From the NCBI RefSeq assembly GCF_037893015.1, contig NC_133658.1:255100397-255164396 (forward strand): a stretch of DNA of 64,000 bases, given 5' to 3'. This document shows positions 12,001 through 24,819 of this stretch, piece after piece. The position numbers were made by a program, and so were the translations under genes. Source of the DNA: Macrotis lagotis. Its lineage: Eukaryota > Chordata > Mammalia > Peramelemorphia > Peramelidae. The notes beneath the pieces are model-generated. The model was not told the DNA's origin, did no database searches, and saw only the letters and a list, made by a program, of their open reading frames with translations. Every line of letters begins with the position of its first letter. Position 1 is the first letter of the stretch.

Positions 12001-12827
12001 TTCAGTACATGACAGTGATTCTCCCAACTTATTGCATAGTTTTTTTGTGTGTGTGACAGAGGAGGAATTACAATCAATTAGAGCAAGCTACAAGAAAGTC
12101 ATTACCTAGTTCCTCTGATCAGCAAATTCTTTATGTTGTCCTTAAAAGTTATGTGAACTTGGGCAAGTCTGTAAAATGGAGATAATAATACTTTCAGGTG
12201 AGAAGAATGACTCACCCACCAACTCTACCTTTTTATCTGCCCTAGTACTTTGTTCAAAAGTCTTTTGGGTTTTGCCATCTCTTGTTACCTATACCCTTCA
12301 GATCCCTGATGTTTTGATGTATTCTAAGGAGAGCCTTCCTATCCACCTGTATTCTGAATACTTAGGATTTCTATACCTCTTTATCTGCCCTGCAGCTGAA
12401 TTTTTAAAAATATATATTATATCTCTTAATTACAAAATGAGCTCCTAGAGAGCAGGTATTATTTTGTTGTTTTTCTATTCATATCTTAGAATTTAGCTCA
12501 GTTCTAAGCAACTGGTAAACTTTAAAAATAAATATTTTAAATCAACTAAATAATTAACTTACTGTTACATTATTTATTTCATAAGGTTTGTTGTAAGGAA
12601 AATACTTTGTAAAGTAGTTGAGTTATTGTTATCATCTAAAAGGAAGGAAAAAGGAGGGAAAAAAGGTTAATTTATTTAACTATCTAGGTACTCCCCTTTG
12701 GGAAGGCTGATTGATAGTGGAACTTACCACTCTTTCTAGTAATGAGAATTCTCATTTCTTTAGCATTCATCTAAAGGTTTAGAAAATGCTTTCTTTCCAA
12801 AAATCCGATGATGAGGGTATCACTAAT

Positions 12828-12975
12828 ATTATGATTTCCTGTTTTGCCCAAGACAAGAGTGGGGCTCTGAGAGTTAAAGTAATTGGCCCACTGTTACATA
12901 GCTGGGAAATCTGGGAGCCAAGATTCACATACTTCTGACTTCAAGTCTGGATCTCTTTCCACTATGCCTCACTGC
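12828..12975 (-). repeat. MIR-type fragment, antisense
   Basis: Plus strand has AGTAATTGGCCCACTGTTAC then GGGAGCCAAGATTCACATAC and TTTCCACTATGCCTCACTGC, an antisense tRNA-like half. Confidence 0.55.
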
Positions 12976-13019
12976 TTTAAAATAAACAAACCCCCAAAGT
13001 GAAATGCCTACTTTATTCA

Positions 13020-13900
13020 GAAACTTTAACAGGGTTTTGCCCAGTGATAGATTTCTAGTTATGTTCCTGTAATCAGTTGGCTGCTCTATCACAACAGGCT
13101 TTTGTCAGATTATAACACTGAGCTTTTAGGTTGTTTGGGGGCATTTTCTATATCAGTTTCAGAGGCACCCACCACGTGCAAATTAATACAGGATCTCTTG
13201 TTTCGGCCATTCTCCATTGAAAAACTGAAACCTAACAAAAACTGCATTCAAAGCGTCAGTGTCTGGGCTCAATTGTCAACCTTACATACGTCCAGCTGCG
13301 GTCCACATAAGCTGTGTCTGCACCAATATTCTGAAGCGTCCCCCCAACCCCCATTAATAAATGGGGTGTAAATGCCCGTTGATGGCTTTGTGCTGATCCT
13401 TGAAAGCTGTAACCATTCTGTGACTATTCTGCATGGACCCCTTCCTTAAAGAGATTTCATTCACTCTCTGATAGAAGCAGCTTTGTCAAGCTGAGTGCAT
13501 TTTAATTTTCAGATTGCCCTCTGACTTCCTTTAAGTTTTGCAAGCTGTACATTTATTTTATTGTGTTCCTCCCTCCCTTTTCTTGATCATCACTTTGTCA
13601 AGCTATGAAGATTTACATATAAATGTAGAAGTGGACTGTCCACAGAAGAGTCTTTGAGGCTATTAGCGATGAAGGATAATCAATTGGAAATGGTTCCCTG
13701 CAGGGCAATTTCCAAGCAGAGTCATCCCCAAAAACCAATTTTGCTGGCAGCTTTCTGAGATCATGAACATCACTATCCAATTAGAAGTTATATCCGATGC
13801 TGAGCTTCATGATTTACAATGCAGGCAACCTTTAATATTGCTTACACAAATTGATGTCAGTGATAAATTCATCTTATACTGGAGGTGAAAAAAGAAAGAT
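13020..13900. promoter_or_regulatory. Repeat-free intergenic stretch, candidate conserved element
   Basis: Nearly 0.9 kb with no recognised SINE, LINE or simple repeat, in a region otherwise made of repeat fragments. Balanced composition, no coding signal that I trust. It lies about 24 kb downstream of ZFP64. In human the neighbour on that side is SALL4, so a distal enhancer is possible; this is inference only. Confidence 0.3.
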
Positions 13901-15480
13901 TTTCTATATTTTCCCCTTATTCAACGAACAATAGAGTTTTGCTTTTAAGAAACTTAAGTAGAAAATTTTCATCATAAATATGAATACAAAGACATCTTTC
14001 ACTTTTGTTGATCATCTTTTACTAGAATGCTGCATTAGGCACCATTTAGAATTTTGAAAATTTAGGGATGTGTAGGGATCTATCTTAAATATTTCTTTTC
14101 AAAGCTTTTATTAAAATGTGCTTGTATTTAACCCAAAAATAACTAACACAATTAAACTTGCAAAAAGGAGTATTGAGTCTTAAACTTGAAATAGGAGTTT
14201 TAGAATTTAAAAAAGAAGGATAAATGATATCTTTTTATTTTATTAACAAATAAAAGTCTAACTACTTTTCTGCAAAAAATGTCATTTTCCTTAAAATATT
14301 ATCCTGGCTTATTTATCCAAAAAATGAGAAGATGTTTGTGTAGGACTCTTTCTTATGATAAAAGTATAGGAATGGAAAGTAAGCATTAGAAGCAGGCAGC
14401 CTGACTTAAACCAAGAGACATACTAAGGCTTAGGAAGGGGGAAAAAATTGCAAAAATGAGGTTTGCTATTGCCAGGGCCATTGTACTAATTGAATAAGCT
14501 CCTATTTCACCCTGAAGTTATAATCCCCAAGGAATAACAAAGAAAACACATAAAGTCAATCAATTCAACATAGTTCTTGCAGACACCCATTTGGAAGTCT
14601 GGGGGCTTGGGTAGTTCCTAAATTATAACATTAAGACAATTAAAAAATTTGCATTCTCAAGCAAATACTTTTGGGAAGGGAAGATATAAAAATATCACAA
14701 AAGCCAGGTTGGGCAGAGGGAAATGAGTAATCTATCCTCCCCTCATCCTGATTCCCATGCCTTGTGCAATTTAAAATAAGATAAAAATTTTAATAGAATA
14801 TATAAGATTTATAAAGGGTTTTATTAATTTCACTTCAAAGTTGACTTTTTCTTAAATGAATTATAAACACTGCATTTAATAATGGGCCCGAGTCATTTTT
14901 GTATATAGAATCAAATTATAGACTGAGCTAGGTAGAAATTATAGGGAGGAGTGGTTGTTCTATTTATGGTTTATGTCTGCTTCAAACTATTTACTAATTG
15001 CAGAGAACAAGGCAGTGGGGGAGGAAGAGGACCAGAATTTCTCTTGCCTAGTGAATACAGAGAAATTCAACTATAAATTCAAGAAATTAAGTTTGCTTAC
15101 AAAAACAACTAAATATCTTCCAAAAAGCCAAACATAAAAAAATTGGAGAATTATCTCAATATTGTATTTCTTGTCCTTCATATGTATAATTTGGAATCAA
15201 AACTATAGGTCCAAAGCATAACCAGTAAAGTTAAAATATTCAGTGCTTTCAGGACAAGAATGGAAAGGAATTGTTTTCTGCAAAGGTGCATACTGTCTTC
15301 TTAGTGGTCACTTAATCAATGTCTATTTTCATGACATGTGAAATTCTTTGTCTATGCTCTATAGCAAACAAATAGGATTCACAGTTTTAAAATTCATTTC
15401 AAAATGCAGCTTTTGGATTTTTCTCTAATTTTCACTTCCCACTGAAACATAAAAGCTCTATTTCTTTATGTTTTAAAAAG
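13901..15480. other. AT-rich DNA with no recognised feature
   Basis: No gene, SINE or LINE was recognised here on either strand. AT-rich and diverged. The same is true of 15661-17180, apart from a short MIR-like piece near 16300-16390. Confidence 0.4.
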
Positions 15481-15491
15481 TAGGCCTTTCA

Positions 15492-15643
15492 GGGGCAGCT
15501 AGGTGGTGCAGTGGTTAGAGCACTGGCCCTGGAATCAGGAGGACCTGATCTGGACCAAATCTGGCCTCAGACACTTAATAATTGCTTAGCTGTGTGACCT
15601 TGGGCAAGTCACTTAACCCTATTGCCTTAAATAAATTTGAAAA
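15492..15643 (+). repeat. WSINE-type SINE with perfect target duplication
   Basis: GGGGCAGCTAGGTGGTGCAG at the 5' end, GCTGTGTGACCTTGGGCAAG in the body and an A-rich tail. The flanking 17-mer AAAAAGTAGGCCTTTCA occurs on both sides (about 15475-15491 and 15644-15660), proving retrotransposed insertion. Confidence 0.97.
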
Positions 15644-17179
15644 AAAAAGTAGGCCTTTCATTATATTTCCTAGGTGGGAAATGTTCTAGACTCTGTTGAA
15701 TCTTTCTGTACAACTTGAAGGCCCAGAGTGGTGTTTCATATTCCTTAATTTTAGACACTTGTCTAACTCTGGCCTCACCATTAGTCAATTCTGTTGAACC
15801 AAAATGATGGGGGGGGGAAGCTTTCATATTTTAGACATATGTGATCAAGGTTTCTTTGAGTTTCCACCATGTAATTAGGAAACTCATTATTTAAACACTT
15901 CCTATGTTCATAATGTGATTGTCAGTAATTTTTCAAGACAGAAAGGATAGGTTTGTAATTAAATACCACGTTTCATAAGTCTAAATGTCTTGTGTCTAGA
16001 ATAAAAGTTAAGAAAGAAATGAATATCTGGGAGAAAAAAGCTTCCCCTATGAAACCTTTTAATTCACACTGATATCTGAGCCATTATTTCCTTGAAGTTT
16101 CTGTAAAAAGCATTGTCTTATTATACCAAAGGGTCAAATGGATAATTGATAGAGGGAAAACCAGTTGTGTTTAGATTTTCCCTTCAAAATCTAAATATGT
16201 GTAAATATGCTCAAAATGAATTGCATATGGAGGGAATAAAGTTTTCTCAGATTTAAAGGGAAAATCTATTGAAATTTCCAAAGGAAAAATATGGCTTTAA
16301 TGACTACTTACCTCACAGGATGATTGTGAGGAAAGAATTTTGTAAACTGTAAATTGCTATATAAATGTGAGATATAGTGATGATGCTTATTGTGAATAAC
16401 CAGATTTAAAAAATTTGCAACCTAAATTTCTTAATGTATTTTAAAAAGGAAAACATTTCTCACTCACAGAAGGGAGTCTATTTAAAATTCATCAGGTCAA
16501 GGAGGAAGGGAGGGATAGGAATTTGATCATAATGTATTTACAATCCTTTTTAGTTACTCCCACATGCAGTTGGATTCTGTAATGAAGTGCAAAAGTTACA
16601 CCTGGAATGAGTTGAATACCAATCAGAAAGCTATTTGTGGTCTTTCAGGAAAAATATTCTCTAAAAGGGAGGACTGGTTTTCATGACTCCAATTAAAATC
16701 ATTTGACAATTTTACATTGTGTGTGTTTTTTGGATACCTCAAATCAATCCCTCTAAGCTGAGGCATAATTGGACTGAGCGGTTTGGTTCTAAAAAGGAGG
16801 TTCACAAGTTAGATTTGAGGAATTGTTCAAGGATCTCATTCTTCAAGAAACATGTATGGTTTAAAACAACAATAACAAAAAGGTTCAATTGTAGGCTACT
16901 TGACAGGCTTTTGAAACAGAAGCATTATAACATTTTACTGAGGTTGTTGGGTCTTCAACATTCCTTTGCTTCTTTTTTTCTAGAGGCTGTAGGTCAAACT
17001 CTCTAAGGAAGTTTCTTATCCATCGGAAAGTCTAACAGCTCATAAAATGAAATGGATTAAGACTATCAGAAGAAAAGAGAAAAGTAAATTTTATAAAATT
17101 GCTCAAACATGTCATCAGTTTAGGAAATGGCAGTACACAGCTTGAGGTGGCCACGTTCCGTCTGAGCAGCAGCATTGTA

Positions 17180-17400
17180 TAGTATACTTAGAACCAGGAA
17201 GATCTAGTAGGTTCAAATACTACCAAAGATCCTTATTAGTTCTGTGACCCCTGAGCAATTTCCTTAATCTCTCTGAGCCTCAATTTGCTAATCTATAAAA
17301 TGGGGATGATAAATTCATCTATTTCACTGAGTAATTTCGAAGCTCAAATGAAATACCATATGAAAAATACTTTGCAAACCTTTTCTATGTTAAGCTTTAA
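17180..17400 (+). repeat. MIR-type SINE
   Basis: Tail with GAGCCTCAATTTGCTAATCT, ATAAAATGGGGATGATAA and TACTTTGCAAACCTT. Confidence 0.65.
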
Positions 17401-17464
17401 GTTCATTAATATGAGAGTATTGTTCTTATTCATATTCCTCACAGTACCTTTCACAGAGTAGATT

Positions 17465-17830
17465 CTTACTAATTCAGTTCAATATTTATTCAACATTTGA
17501 GGCCCTGGAAAAGATATAAAATTTAGGTAAGAACAGTTGCCTGTTCTCATCATGGAGCTCACAGTCTTATAATGGGAAATGATGCAAATGCAAATAAGTG
17601 TAACATACAATATTACTTAATAAATGCACTAAGAAGGTGGACAATAGCATACTATGTGAGATTTGAGGGAGATAGTCTATTAGAGTCAGAAGAAATCAGG
17701 GCAAGTTTGGATTCTAGAAGTGTATTATAAGTATTTAGTGAATGATTTAAACAATTAATCAATTATCAATCATCTATTAAGCATTGACTATAAACTGGGG
17801 ATACTAAGAAAAAATGTTTAAGATTAGCAA
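17465..17830 (-). repeat. Antisense L2-type 3' ends
   Basis: 17465-17650 shows AATATTTATTCAACATTTGA and CATGGAGCTCACAGTCTTAT. A second piece at 17745-17830 has ATCTATTAAGCATTGACTAT. Confidence 0.45.
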
Positions 17831-17837
17831 GAGGCAG

Positions 17838-18045
17838 TTAGTGAGTTGCTGCTCAGTCTTGTCTGACTCCATGTGACTCCATTTGGGCTTTTCTTGGCAA
17901 ATTTATTGGAGTGGTTTGCCATTTCCTTCTCATGATGCGGAATTGAGGCTAAAAAAGTGACTTGACCAGGGTCACACAGCTAGTAAGTGTCTGAGCCTGG
18001 TTTGAACTCATGATGAGTCTCCCTGATTCCAGGTCCATAGCTTAT
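17838..18045 (-). repeat. MAR1-type SINE, antisense
   Basis: Plus strand reads GTCTGACTCCATGTGACTCC, TTGGAGTGGTTTGCCATTTC, then GTCACACAGCTAGTAAGTGT: the reversed MAR1 tail followed by the tRNA-like head. Confidence 0.85.
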
Positions 18046-18225
18046 ATTTGGTGATCCAAGACTGTAATTCAGGAGAACAGTTAGAGCTAGATACAAAGAT
18101 CTGGGAATCATCCACTAAGAGAAGTTAATTTGAACCCATGAGAGAAAATGAAATCACTGACTGAGATAGTATAGAGGGAAAACAGAAAAGGAACAAGGAC
18201 AGAATCTTGGGGAACACTCATAATT

Positions 18226-18450
18226 AGTTGTTATTTGCCCTTTGTTCTTAGAATGATAATACAGGGTGATGACTTGTACATGAATTGGATATAAATGAGA
18301 CAGAGCTGCTCAAAGGCATAACCTCACTTTCTTCCAGAGTCATTGAAGTCCAGTGGCAAAACAAAAGTCAAGAAGACTGACAATGGCCCAAGAGGCAGTG
18401 AATGACCTTGGCATCTTTAATGTCTGCCCAAGCAGATTCCACAGTTGTCT
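18226..18450 (+). repeat. Composite-SINE relative, left part only
   Basis: Contains CAGAGTCATTGAAGTCCAGT, ACAATGGCCCAAGAGGCAGT and TGACCTTGGCATCTTTAATG. Shares its first half with 6853-7152 and its second half with 21768-22040. It splits the antisense L2. Confidence 0.55.
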
Positions 18451-18786
18451 GCTTCAACAGAGTTACGGGAATGTCTTACCTAAAACATGTGAAGACTTCC
18501 TCTGGTAGAATGGGCAGGTGAAAACAATTTATTCCAACACTTAGTAGGTATGACTTAGATAAAGATTTAGCAAAGGAGACTGTGAAGGAGTGATAAGATT
18601 GGTATGAGAAAAACAAGGAGAGTGATTAATAGCGCTAAAAGTTCTAAAGAAGTAAAAAAAATATGAAAATTGAGAAAAGGCCATTAGATTTGGCCATTGA
18701 GAGATCTTTGATAACTTTGAAAAGAGTAATTTCACTTCACTTGAATGATGAGAATAGAAGCCAGATAACAGAGGGTTTAGAATGGG

Positions 18787-18788
<2 letters not shown>

Positions 18789-18841
<53 letters not shown>
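18789..18841. repeat. (GA)n microsatellite
   Basis: About 26 GA repeats inside the antisense L2. Confidence 0.97.
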
Positions 18842-18843
<2 letters not shown>

Positions 18844-20879
18844 GGCATCAAATATAAGCTTCCTCAAGTGGTTTAGCCATGAAGGAGAGAATCTATTTAT
18901 ATGGTTTGTCATATCAAATACATGAATAGTTGATCAAATGAAAAATTTTTTTCAAGATGAAAGAGATATGGACTAGTTTATAGTCAGTAGATAAGAATGA
19001 GAAGACTAACAAGAAGAGCAAGAAGATTAATGGTAATGGGGATGGTAGAGGGTACAATCTGCTGAAGACAGGAAGAAATGGAATCAAGAATATATGCAGA
19101 GAAGTTTGCCTTGGCAAAAAGGACTATTTTTTCATGTGAGACAGGGGTGAGAGTGAAAGAAAACATCTGGGTGACTGAGAGAGGAGGAAAGAAGCGGGAG
19201 CTCTTGGTGAATGGTGTTATGTGAGGCAATGTCTTCACCTGAGAAGGCAGGGGTTGAGAATTATATGGGAAACTCGAGAAGGGATGAAAAGATTTGGAAT
19301 AGCTGCTGTGGTGAGTAGGAATACGAATTGATTAGGGTGGTGTAAAATATTTCCTTGGGCGATGAGGGTCCATTGGAGAGCATGTAATTTATTTGTAGAA
19401 TTAGTGAGCACAATTTTGTGATTTTTCTACAAATCTGTTCAGCAGCACCTGAATAGTAGAGGAGCTGGCTTATGAGAGTAATCCTAGGTTGAGGTTTGGC
19501 AGGGCATGATTAGTGATAGAATAAGGGGGCAAAAGACTTGAGCATAAAGGGTAATATAGAGTTAAACTAATTCACAAAGGAACAGAGATAGGGAAGCTAT
19601 GAGAGTGAAGCTAATTCAGAGTGACCTAGGGACCTGAAGAGTGAAAGGACTGGAAGTCATGATTAGTGATAGATTGAGTTCAAATATAATAATCAGATAG
19701 ATAAAATAATTTCAGAGTTTATAAACATGGAGAAAGATTTGTGGGTAATGATATGACCAAGGAAATGACCATTTCTATGTGTAATGTAGTCATAGGAATC
19801 AAGTAGATTGAAAGAGGAATGTGAAGAAGTGCTTATAGAAATATCAATATATATATTTGAAGCTCTCTAATATGAGAGCAGGATTTGGGATGGAGAGAAG
19901 ACTGAGTTGGGCACTGGAATCATTGAGGAAGGGAGATTGGCCTGGAGGTTGGTAGACAATAATTATTCATAGCTTAACTGTGAGATAAAGTTAAATTGAA
20001 TGAACCTCAGCCAAGAGGATACTGTTGAGTGATCCTAGTAGAGGGAGAGTCTAGAAATAGCTATGGGGAGCAAGGAATATTCTGAATCAACTAAGACCTA
20101 GGTATCCAGGAGACCTGGCCAGCTAGATTCCTGAGGGGTGGAGTAGGGATTTCTTTTCTAATTCTATATAGCTAATGAATTCCCATTGATATCTCAGTTG
20201 AGAATCATTTGTAACCAGACAGATTTAAGAAACTTTTAGAAAGGAATATTTAAAAAGGCAATAGAGTTGCTATTAAACATCTTACCAGAAGTCTGTGACA
20301 CATGCTCCCACCAGTATAGAATGGACTTAGTGAGAGAACAAATGTGACAAAGGGGTAACTCACAGATCCTGGATATTTTCAGTTTTTTTTTTCTTTGTGA
20401 GTGCTCAAGAAGTTCCCCTTAGGCATGGGGTAGCTTCTTTGCTGATTACCATGAGGAGCTATAAATCTATATCCAGTTTGCCTTTGGTTCCCAACAAAAA
20501 TACTACCTTCAGCTGATTTGGGTATGTGGCCAGGACATAGGACACATACTAAGTTGAGAAGTAGTAAATCTTTCAGACCCTTTGAAGCACACAAACTGCT
20601 CTTCATCCAAAAGGTTGTAGGGGAGATCTATGCCAAGGCCTTACTTCTTTTCAAATGGTTCCTCCTCAGGCTTTTGCATGCACTTGCTCCAGTCTCTAAT
20701 AATGGCAGTTCTAAGGTATCTTGATAGTTTTTAGATTACCCTTAGGCCATGGTTAAGGTTCCTTAGTCAATCTGACTATTATTCCTGTCTTACATCACTC
20801 CAGGAGGAATTTTTACTTTTAGTCTAAAACCTATGATTGATTGATTGGTTGAAATGAAAACTAAGATTGATATTTGTTC

Positions 20880-21129
20880 TTACCTTGTTAAGATATCTAG
20901 GCAGTTTGTTATTTATGTGAACTGATATTGGGTGATTTGATTTACTCACTTGTACCCTTACAAGTGAAAGAATAATCAGTATTGTAAAGGTGGGCAGGGA
21001 TTTAGCATCAACAGTATGGAATCAGGTGTCAGTGAATGTGATAAGATGGAAGGAAAAAGAAAGTAAAGTGTTTAATATGAAAGCAAGTATGTGAGTTTAT
21101 GGGGCAAGTATTCCAGAAGTGGGGGGGGG

Positions 21130-21192
<63 letters not shown>

Positions 21193-21560
21193 ATTTAGAA
21201 TGGGACATTATGGAAATAGGGTCAAAGAGGATGGGAGTAAGGCGATAGGCAGTGGGGGTGTGGAATATGGTTTGTATTCCAAATAATTGAAATAGGAAGA
21301 ACATGAAGGGGTCAGAATATGCTAACCAGTCTGGAATGAATCTAGATAGAGTTTCAGTGATTGGAGAAAGATCTATTGAGAAAGAAACTGTCTGAATGGG
21401 GTTTGAATTTGTTATGATCCAGGATCAACCTTCAGAGCACTAGAAAAGGTTTTTCAGGTGAAGACTAAGACCTATGAAGCAGGTAGAATAGAACAGGATT
21501 AGCATCAGGACTCCTTGGAAAGACTGAAGCAAAAAAAAAGGTGAGGGACAGGTGGCCAGG
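20880..21560 (-). mobile_element. Probable L2-derived sequence, antisense
   Basis: Same purine-rich plus strand as the neighbouring L2; the minus strand has open stretches resembling the upstream part of L2 ORF2, weakly. 20250-20880 shows nothing I can name. Confidence 0.35.
21121..21189. repeat. G run plus (GA)n microsatellite
   Basis: Twelve G followed by about 28 GA repeats. Confidence 0.95.
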
Positions 21561-21767
21561 ATCCATATATGATGCCATATAGAATAGCATTGTATTATAT
21601 GAGACTTTGAAGGACATATCATTGCTTACTTATTTTGATATCACTGAATAGACAAGTTTCACATACACAAATCATGAAGAATTGACACTCAGTTTCCTCT
21701 TGATTGTTTCTCTACTCATCAAGGGACAATCATGAGGGTATAGTCTAACATATATGTGTATATTGTT

Positions 21768-22040
21768 CTTCATTTTTTTTAAGAGAGCCAATGACATCAC
21801 TGGTGATGTTTGTTAGCTCACTCGTTAGACTCACTTTCTCTTTCAGAGTCATTGAAGTCCAGTGACAGGACTGAAAATTTTGCAAGTCCAGACAATAGTG
21901 GATCACCTTGGCATCTTTGATGTCTGACCAAGTTCTAAGCACTCCACAGCAACTGCTTCATTTGCCTTCATGCCATTTGAACAAATTTTGCCAGGGGCAA
22001 GTGTGGACATCCCTCCAACTCATCAATAGGTTTGAGGTGT
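21768..22040 (+). repeat. Composite-SINE relative
   Basis: AGCCAATGACATCACTGGTG, CAGAGTCATTGAAGTCCAGT and CACCTTGGCATCTTTGATGT in the order seen at 18226-18450, with a longer right end. Confidence 0.55.
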
Positions 22041-22318
22041 ATAGGTTACCTTCATCCTGGTTTAACTCATCTGCTGAGATTGTATACTGGGACTTGAAAA
22101 GGTGGATAAAATTTAAGAGTCCAGATGTAATTCTAATCTGGTATCCTCTCTTCCTGAGGAGAATGGAGTTCTTGTTTCCCACCCTGGAAGGTGTTAAATT
22201 TAGGAGAGAAGTTAGAGAAAGTTAGGAGAGAAGAGGCTAGAGATGTTTATTCTTCCTCCTTTGGAGTCACATAACACTCTCATGCTGCATGTCTTGGATA
22301 GCCCTTGTTAACTATGTG

Positions 22319-22370
22319 GCACTCCCTCTCCCTCTCCCTCTCCCTCTCTCCCTCTCCTCCTCTCCTCTCT

Positions 22371-22422
<52 letters not shown>
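22319..22422. repeat. Pyrimidine (CCCTCT)n and (CT)n tract
   Basis: Hexamer-like CCCTCT repeats passing into about 23 pure CT units. Confidence 0.95.
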
Positions 22423-22425
<3 letters not shown>

Positions 22426-22489
22426 ATATGTATGCCAAATTTATAAAATATTTTGTGTCATATATCAGTTATAACCACTATTCTGTGAG

Positions 22490-22640
22490 ACAGAGAGACA
22501 GATACTGATTATCTCCATTTCATAGATTAGATAACTGTCTCTCAGAGAGGTTAAGTGACTTGCTCATTGTCACATAGTTTAAAGCTGTCTAAGCCAAAAT
22601 TCAGAATTAAGGCATTCCAGTAACAAGAGCAACTAACCAG
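22490..22640 (-). repeat. MIR-type fragment, antisense
   Basis: GAGAGGTTAAGTGACTTGCT then ATTGTCACATAGTTTAAAGC on the plus strand. Confidence 0.6.
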
Positions 22641-23187
22641 AACTGTTTCCCACAGGATGAAATAACACCATTAAAAAAAAAACCATACACACAGAATTTA
22701 AGGTTTTTAAGGACTTCATGAAAAAAATAGCTATGAATCTGAAACAAGGCAATTTGAAAGATTACAAACTTTTGCTTTAAATGTCATGTCTTTTGTAACA
22801 TCCCTTTAAAGTCTGGTAGTATGGTCATTCCTTTCACCAAGCCAGATCATTCTCTTTTCTGTACCTTCTCTATGTATGTGTTAAATATTTTTAATGTTTT
22901 TAAAAATTTTTCTCCATTGAGAATATAAGTAATTGCCACTGCAATTTACTAACCTTATTCTTTCTCTTCCTCCCTTTACTCCCTCCCTACCTCTCTTGCA
23001 ACAAGAGAAAGACAAACAGGTCAAACATCTGAGAAACTTATTCCCCAGTGTTTTATTGGTCATAGAGTTCTCCCCAAAGCCCAACATCCTGAAACGTCAA
23101 GTTTAATTTCCCTCCTTATGAATGCCTCACAGTTCTCTATTCCCCTTTCCCCAAATCTCATTAATTCAAACTCCTGAGCTGCATTTA

Positions 23188-24010
23188 TTAGTTTTAATTT
23201 AAAAGTTTTTTCAATTAATGAGCATTTATTTTCCTTCCTTTCTGCTCCCTCCCCACCTCCAGTGCCAAATTGAAAAACAGAAAAAAAAAAAGCAAAATCC
23301 TTGTACCAAGTATGTCAAGTAAAACAAATTCCTACTTTGGCTATAATGTTATGACTCATTCTGGACAACTAAGTGGCACAGTGGATAGTGTGCTGAGCCT
23401 AGGACCAGGAATACCTGAGTTCAAATTTAATCTCAGACACTTGTAAGCTGTATGACTTTGACCAAGTCACTCAACCCTATTTGCCTTAGTTTCTCATCTG
23501 TAAAATGAGCTGAAGAAGAAAATGGCAAACCACTACAAGAAAACCTTTGCCAAGAAAACCCAAATGGGGTCAGGAAGAATAAACTATGTCTGAAATGAAT
23601 GAATGGCAAAAATAACAAATGGTTTCCTTCTTCATCTTGAGTTTCTCATCTCTCTGTCAGAAGGTGGGTAGCATATTTCATCCTCTGTCCCTTGAAATTC
23701 TTTTTAGTTATTCATTGATCGATTTTAAGTCTTTCAAAATTGCTTGTCTTTACAATGTTGCTATTGTATAATTTTTTCTTCTGATTCTGCTCACTTTTTC
23801 TGCATAAGTTTTTACAAGCTTTCCCAAGTTTAACTGAAACCTCTCCTTTCGTTATTTTTATTGGCATGATAATATTCCATTATATTAATATACTATATTT
23901 TGTACAGTAATTTCCCATTTGATGGATACTTTCTTGGTTTCCAAATTTTTGCCACTAAAAAAATGCAGCTATAAATATTTTAATATTTATTGTTATTTTG
24001 AACTTAAAAA
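23188..24010 (-). mobile_element. L1 3'-end fragment, antisense, split by a MAR1 SINE
   Basis: Plus strand shows CAAGTAAAACAAATTCCTAC before the SINE and TCTCTGTCAGAAGGTGGGTA, GATAATATTCCATTATATTA and TTCCCATTTGATGGATACTT after it: the reversed L1 3' region. The SINE at 23355-23610 interrupts it. Confidence 0.65.
23355..23610 (+). repeat. MAR1-type SINE, nearly complete
   Basis: tRNA-like head with TAAGTGGCACAGTGGATAGT, CTCATCTGTAAAATGAGCTG, then the MAR1 tail AAATGGCAAACCACTACA and CAAATGGGGTCAGGAAGA. Confidence 0.88.
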
Positions 24011-24182
24011 GCAGAAATTACTATTATATATAAATAGAATAAAAATGATAGTAAATGAAATTGAACTTTTCATATCATTTACTTATTTACATAAAATTCC
24101 ATATGCCTTTCTCAAGATGATCTTATCTTTCTATATTTTCTTTTAAACTTTCTTCTATTCCCTTCTTTGTATTTTAAAAAAT

Positions 24183-24345
24183 GTTTTATGATTATACATG
24201 CACAAACTATTTCAGATTGTTTACTGCCATGGAGAGTGGGGAGGGAAGGGAAAGTGGTAGAAAACTTTGGAACTCAGATGGTTTTAAAAGACTGCATATT
24301 GAAAAGTATCTTTGCATTTAATTGAAAATAAAATAAAATGTTTTA
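24183..24345 (+). mobile_element. Short sense L1 3' end
   Basis: GGGGAGGGAAGGGAAAGTGG, AACTTTGGAACTCAGATGGT and TTTGCATTTAATTGAAAATA, the terminal part of an L1, 5'-truncated and in the opposite orientation to its neighbours. Confidence 0.55.
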
Positions 24346-24349
24346 GTGC

Positions 24350-24650
24350 CCCCTCCCATTAAAAAATGAAAGAAAAGAACACTTTATAACAAATAAGTAT
24401 AGTTAAGCAAAACAAATTCATAAAGAGACCATGCCCCAAAATGTATGAATCTTTTTATATCTTTAAGTCCAGCATCTCTTTGTCCAAAGATGGGTCAACA
24501 TGCTTTAACATATGTCCTCTGGAGACATTGCTAGTCAATGTACTACTGAACAGAGTTTCTAAGTATTTCAAAGTGTTTTTTCTTTACAGTCTTGTCCTTG
24601 TATAAATTGTTCTTCCAATTTTGCTTATTTCAGTCTTGAACCACCAATAC
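24350..24650 (-). mobile_element. L1 3'-end fragment, antisense
   Basis: Plus strand has TATAGTTAAGCAAAACAAAT, GAGACCATGCCCCAAAATGT and ATGTCCTCTGGAGACATTGC, as in the copy at 7175-7500. Confidence 0.5.
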
Positions 24651-24654
24651 TATT

Positions 24655-24807
24655 TAAAAAAAAAATTTATTTAAGGCAATGGGGTTAAGTGACATGCCCA
24701 TGGTCACACAGCTAGGCAATTATTAAGTGTCTGAGGTCACATTTGAACTCAGGTCCTCCTGTTTCCAGGGCTGGTGCTTTATCCACTGTACCACCTAGCT
24801 ACCCCAG
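24655..24807 (-). repeat. WSINE-type SINE, antisense
   Basis: AAGGCAATGGGGTTAAGTGA, GGTCACACAGCTAGGCAATT and an end at CCACCTAGCTACCCC. Confidence 0.9.
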
Positions 24808-24819
24808 ATCACTAATACC

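Larger units (their letters stand above)
18055..20250 (-). mobile_element. L2 LINE copy, antisense, RT and endonuclease remnants
   Basis: Long purine-rich stretch whose minus strand follows the L2 (CR1-clade) coding region. 18060-18760 corresponds to the RT part: minus strand has AAATCTAATGGCCTTTTCTC, decoding to residues like KSNGLFS. 19770-20140 corresponds to the endonuclease, around an L-S-T-D-L-Q block. Frames are broken throughout. A SINE (18226-18450) and a (GA)n run lie inside it. Confidence 0.6.

Noticed and set aside
18541-18912. 123-codon minus-strand frame with Ser-Leu repeats
   Set aside because: It is decayed L2 RT sequence crossed by a (GA)n microsatellite, not a host gene.
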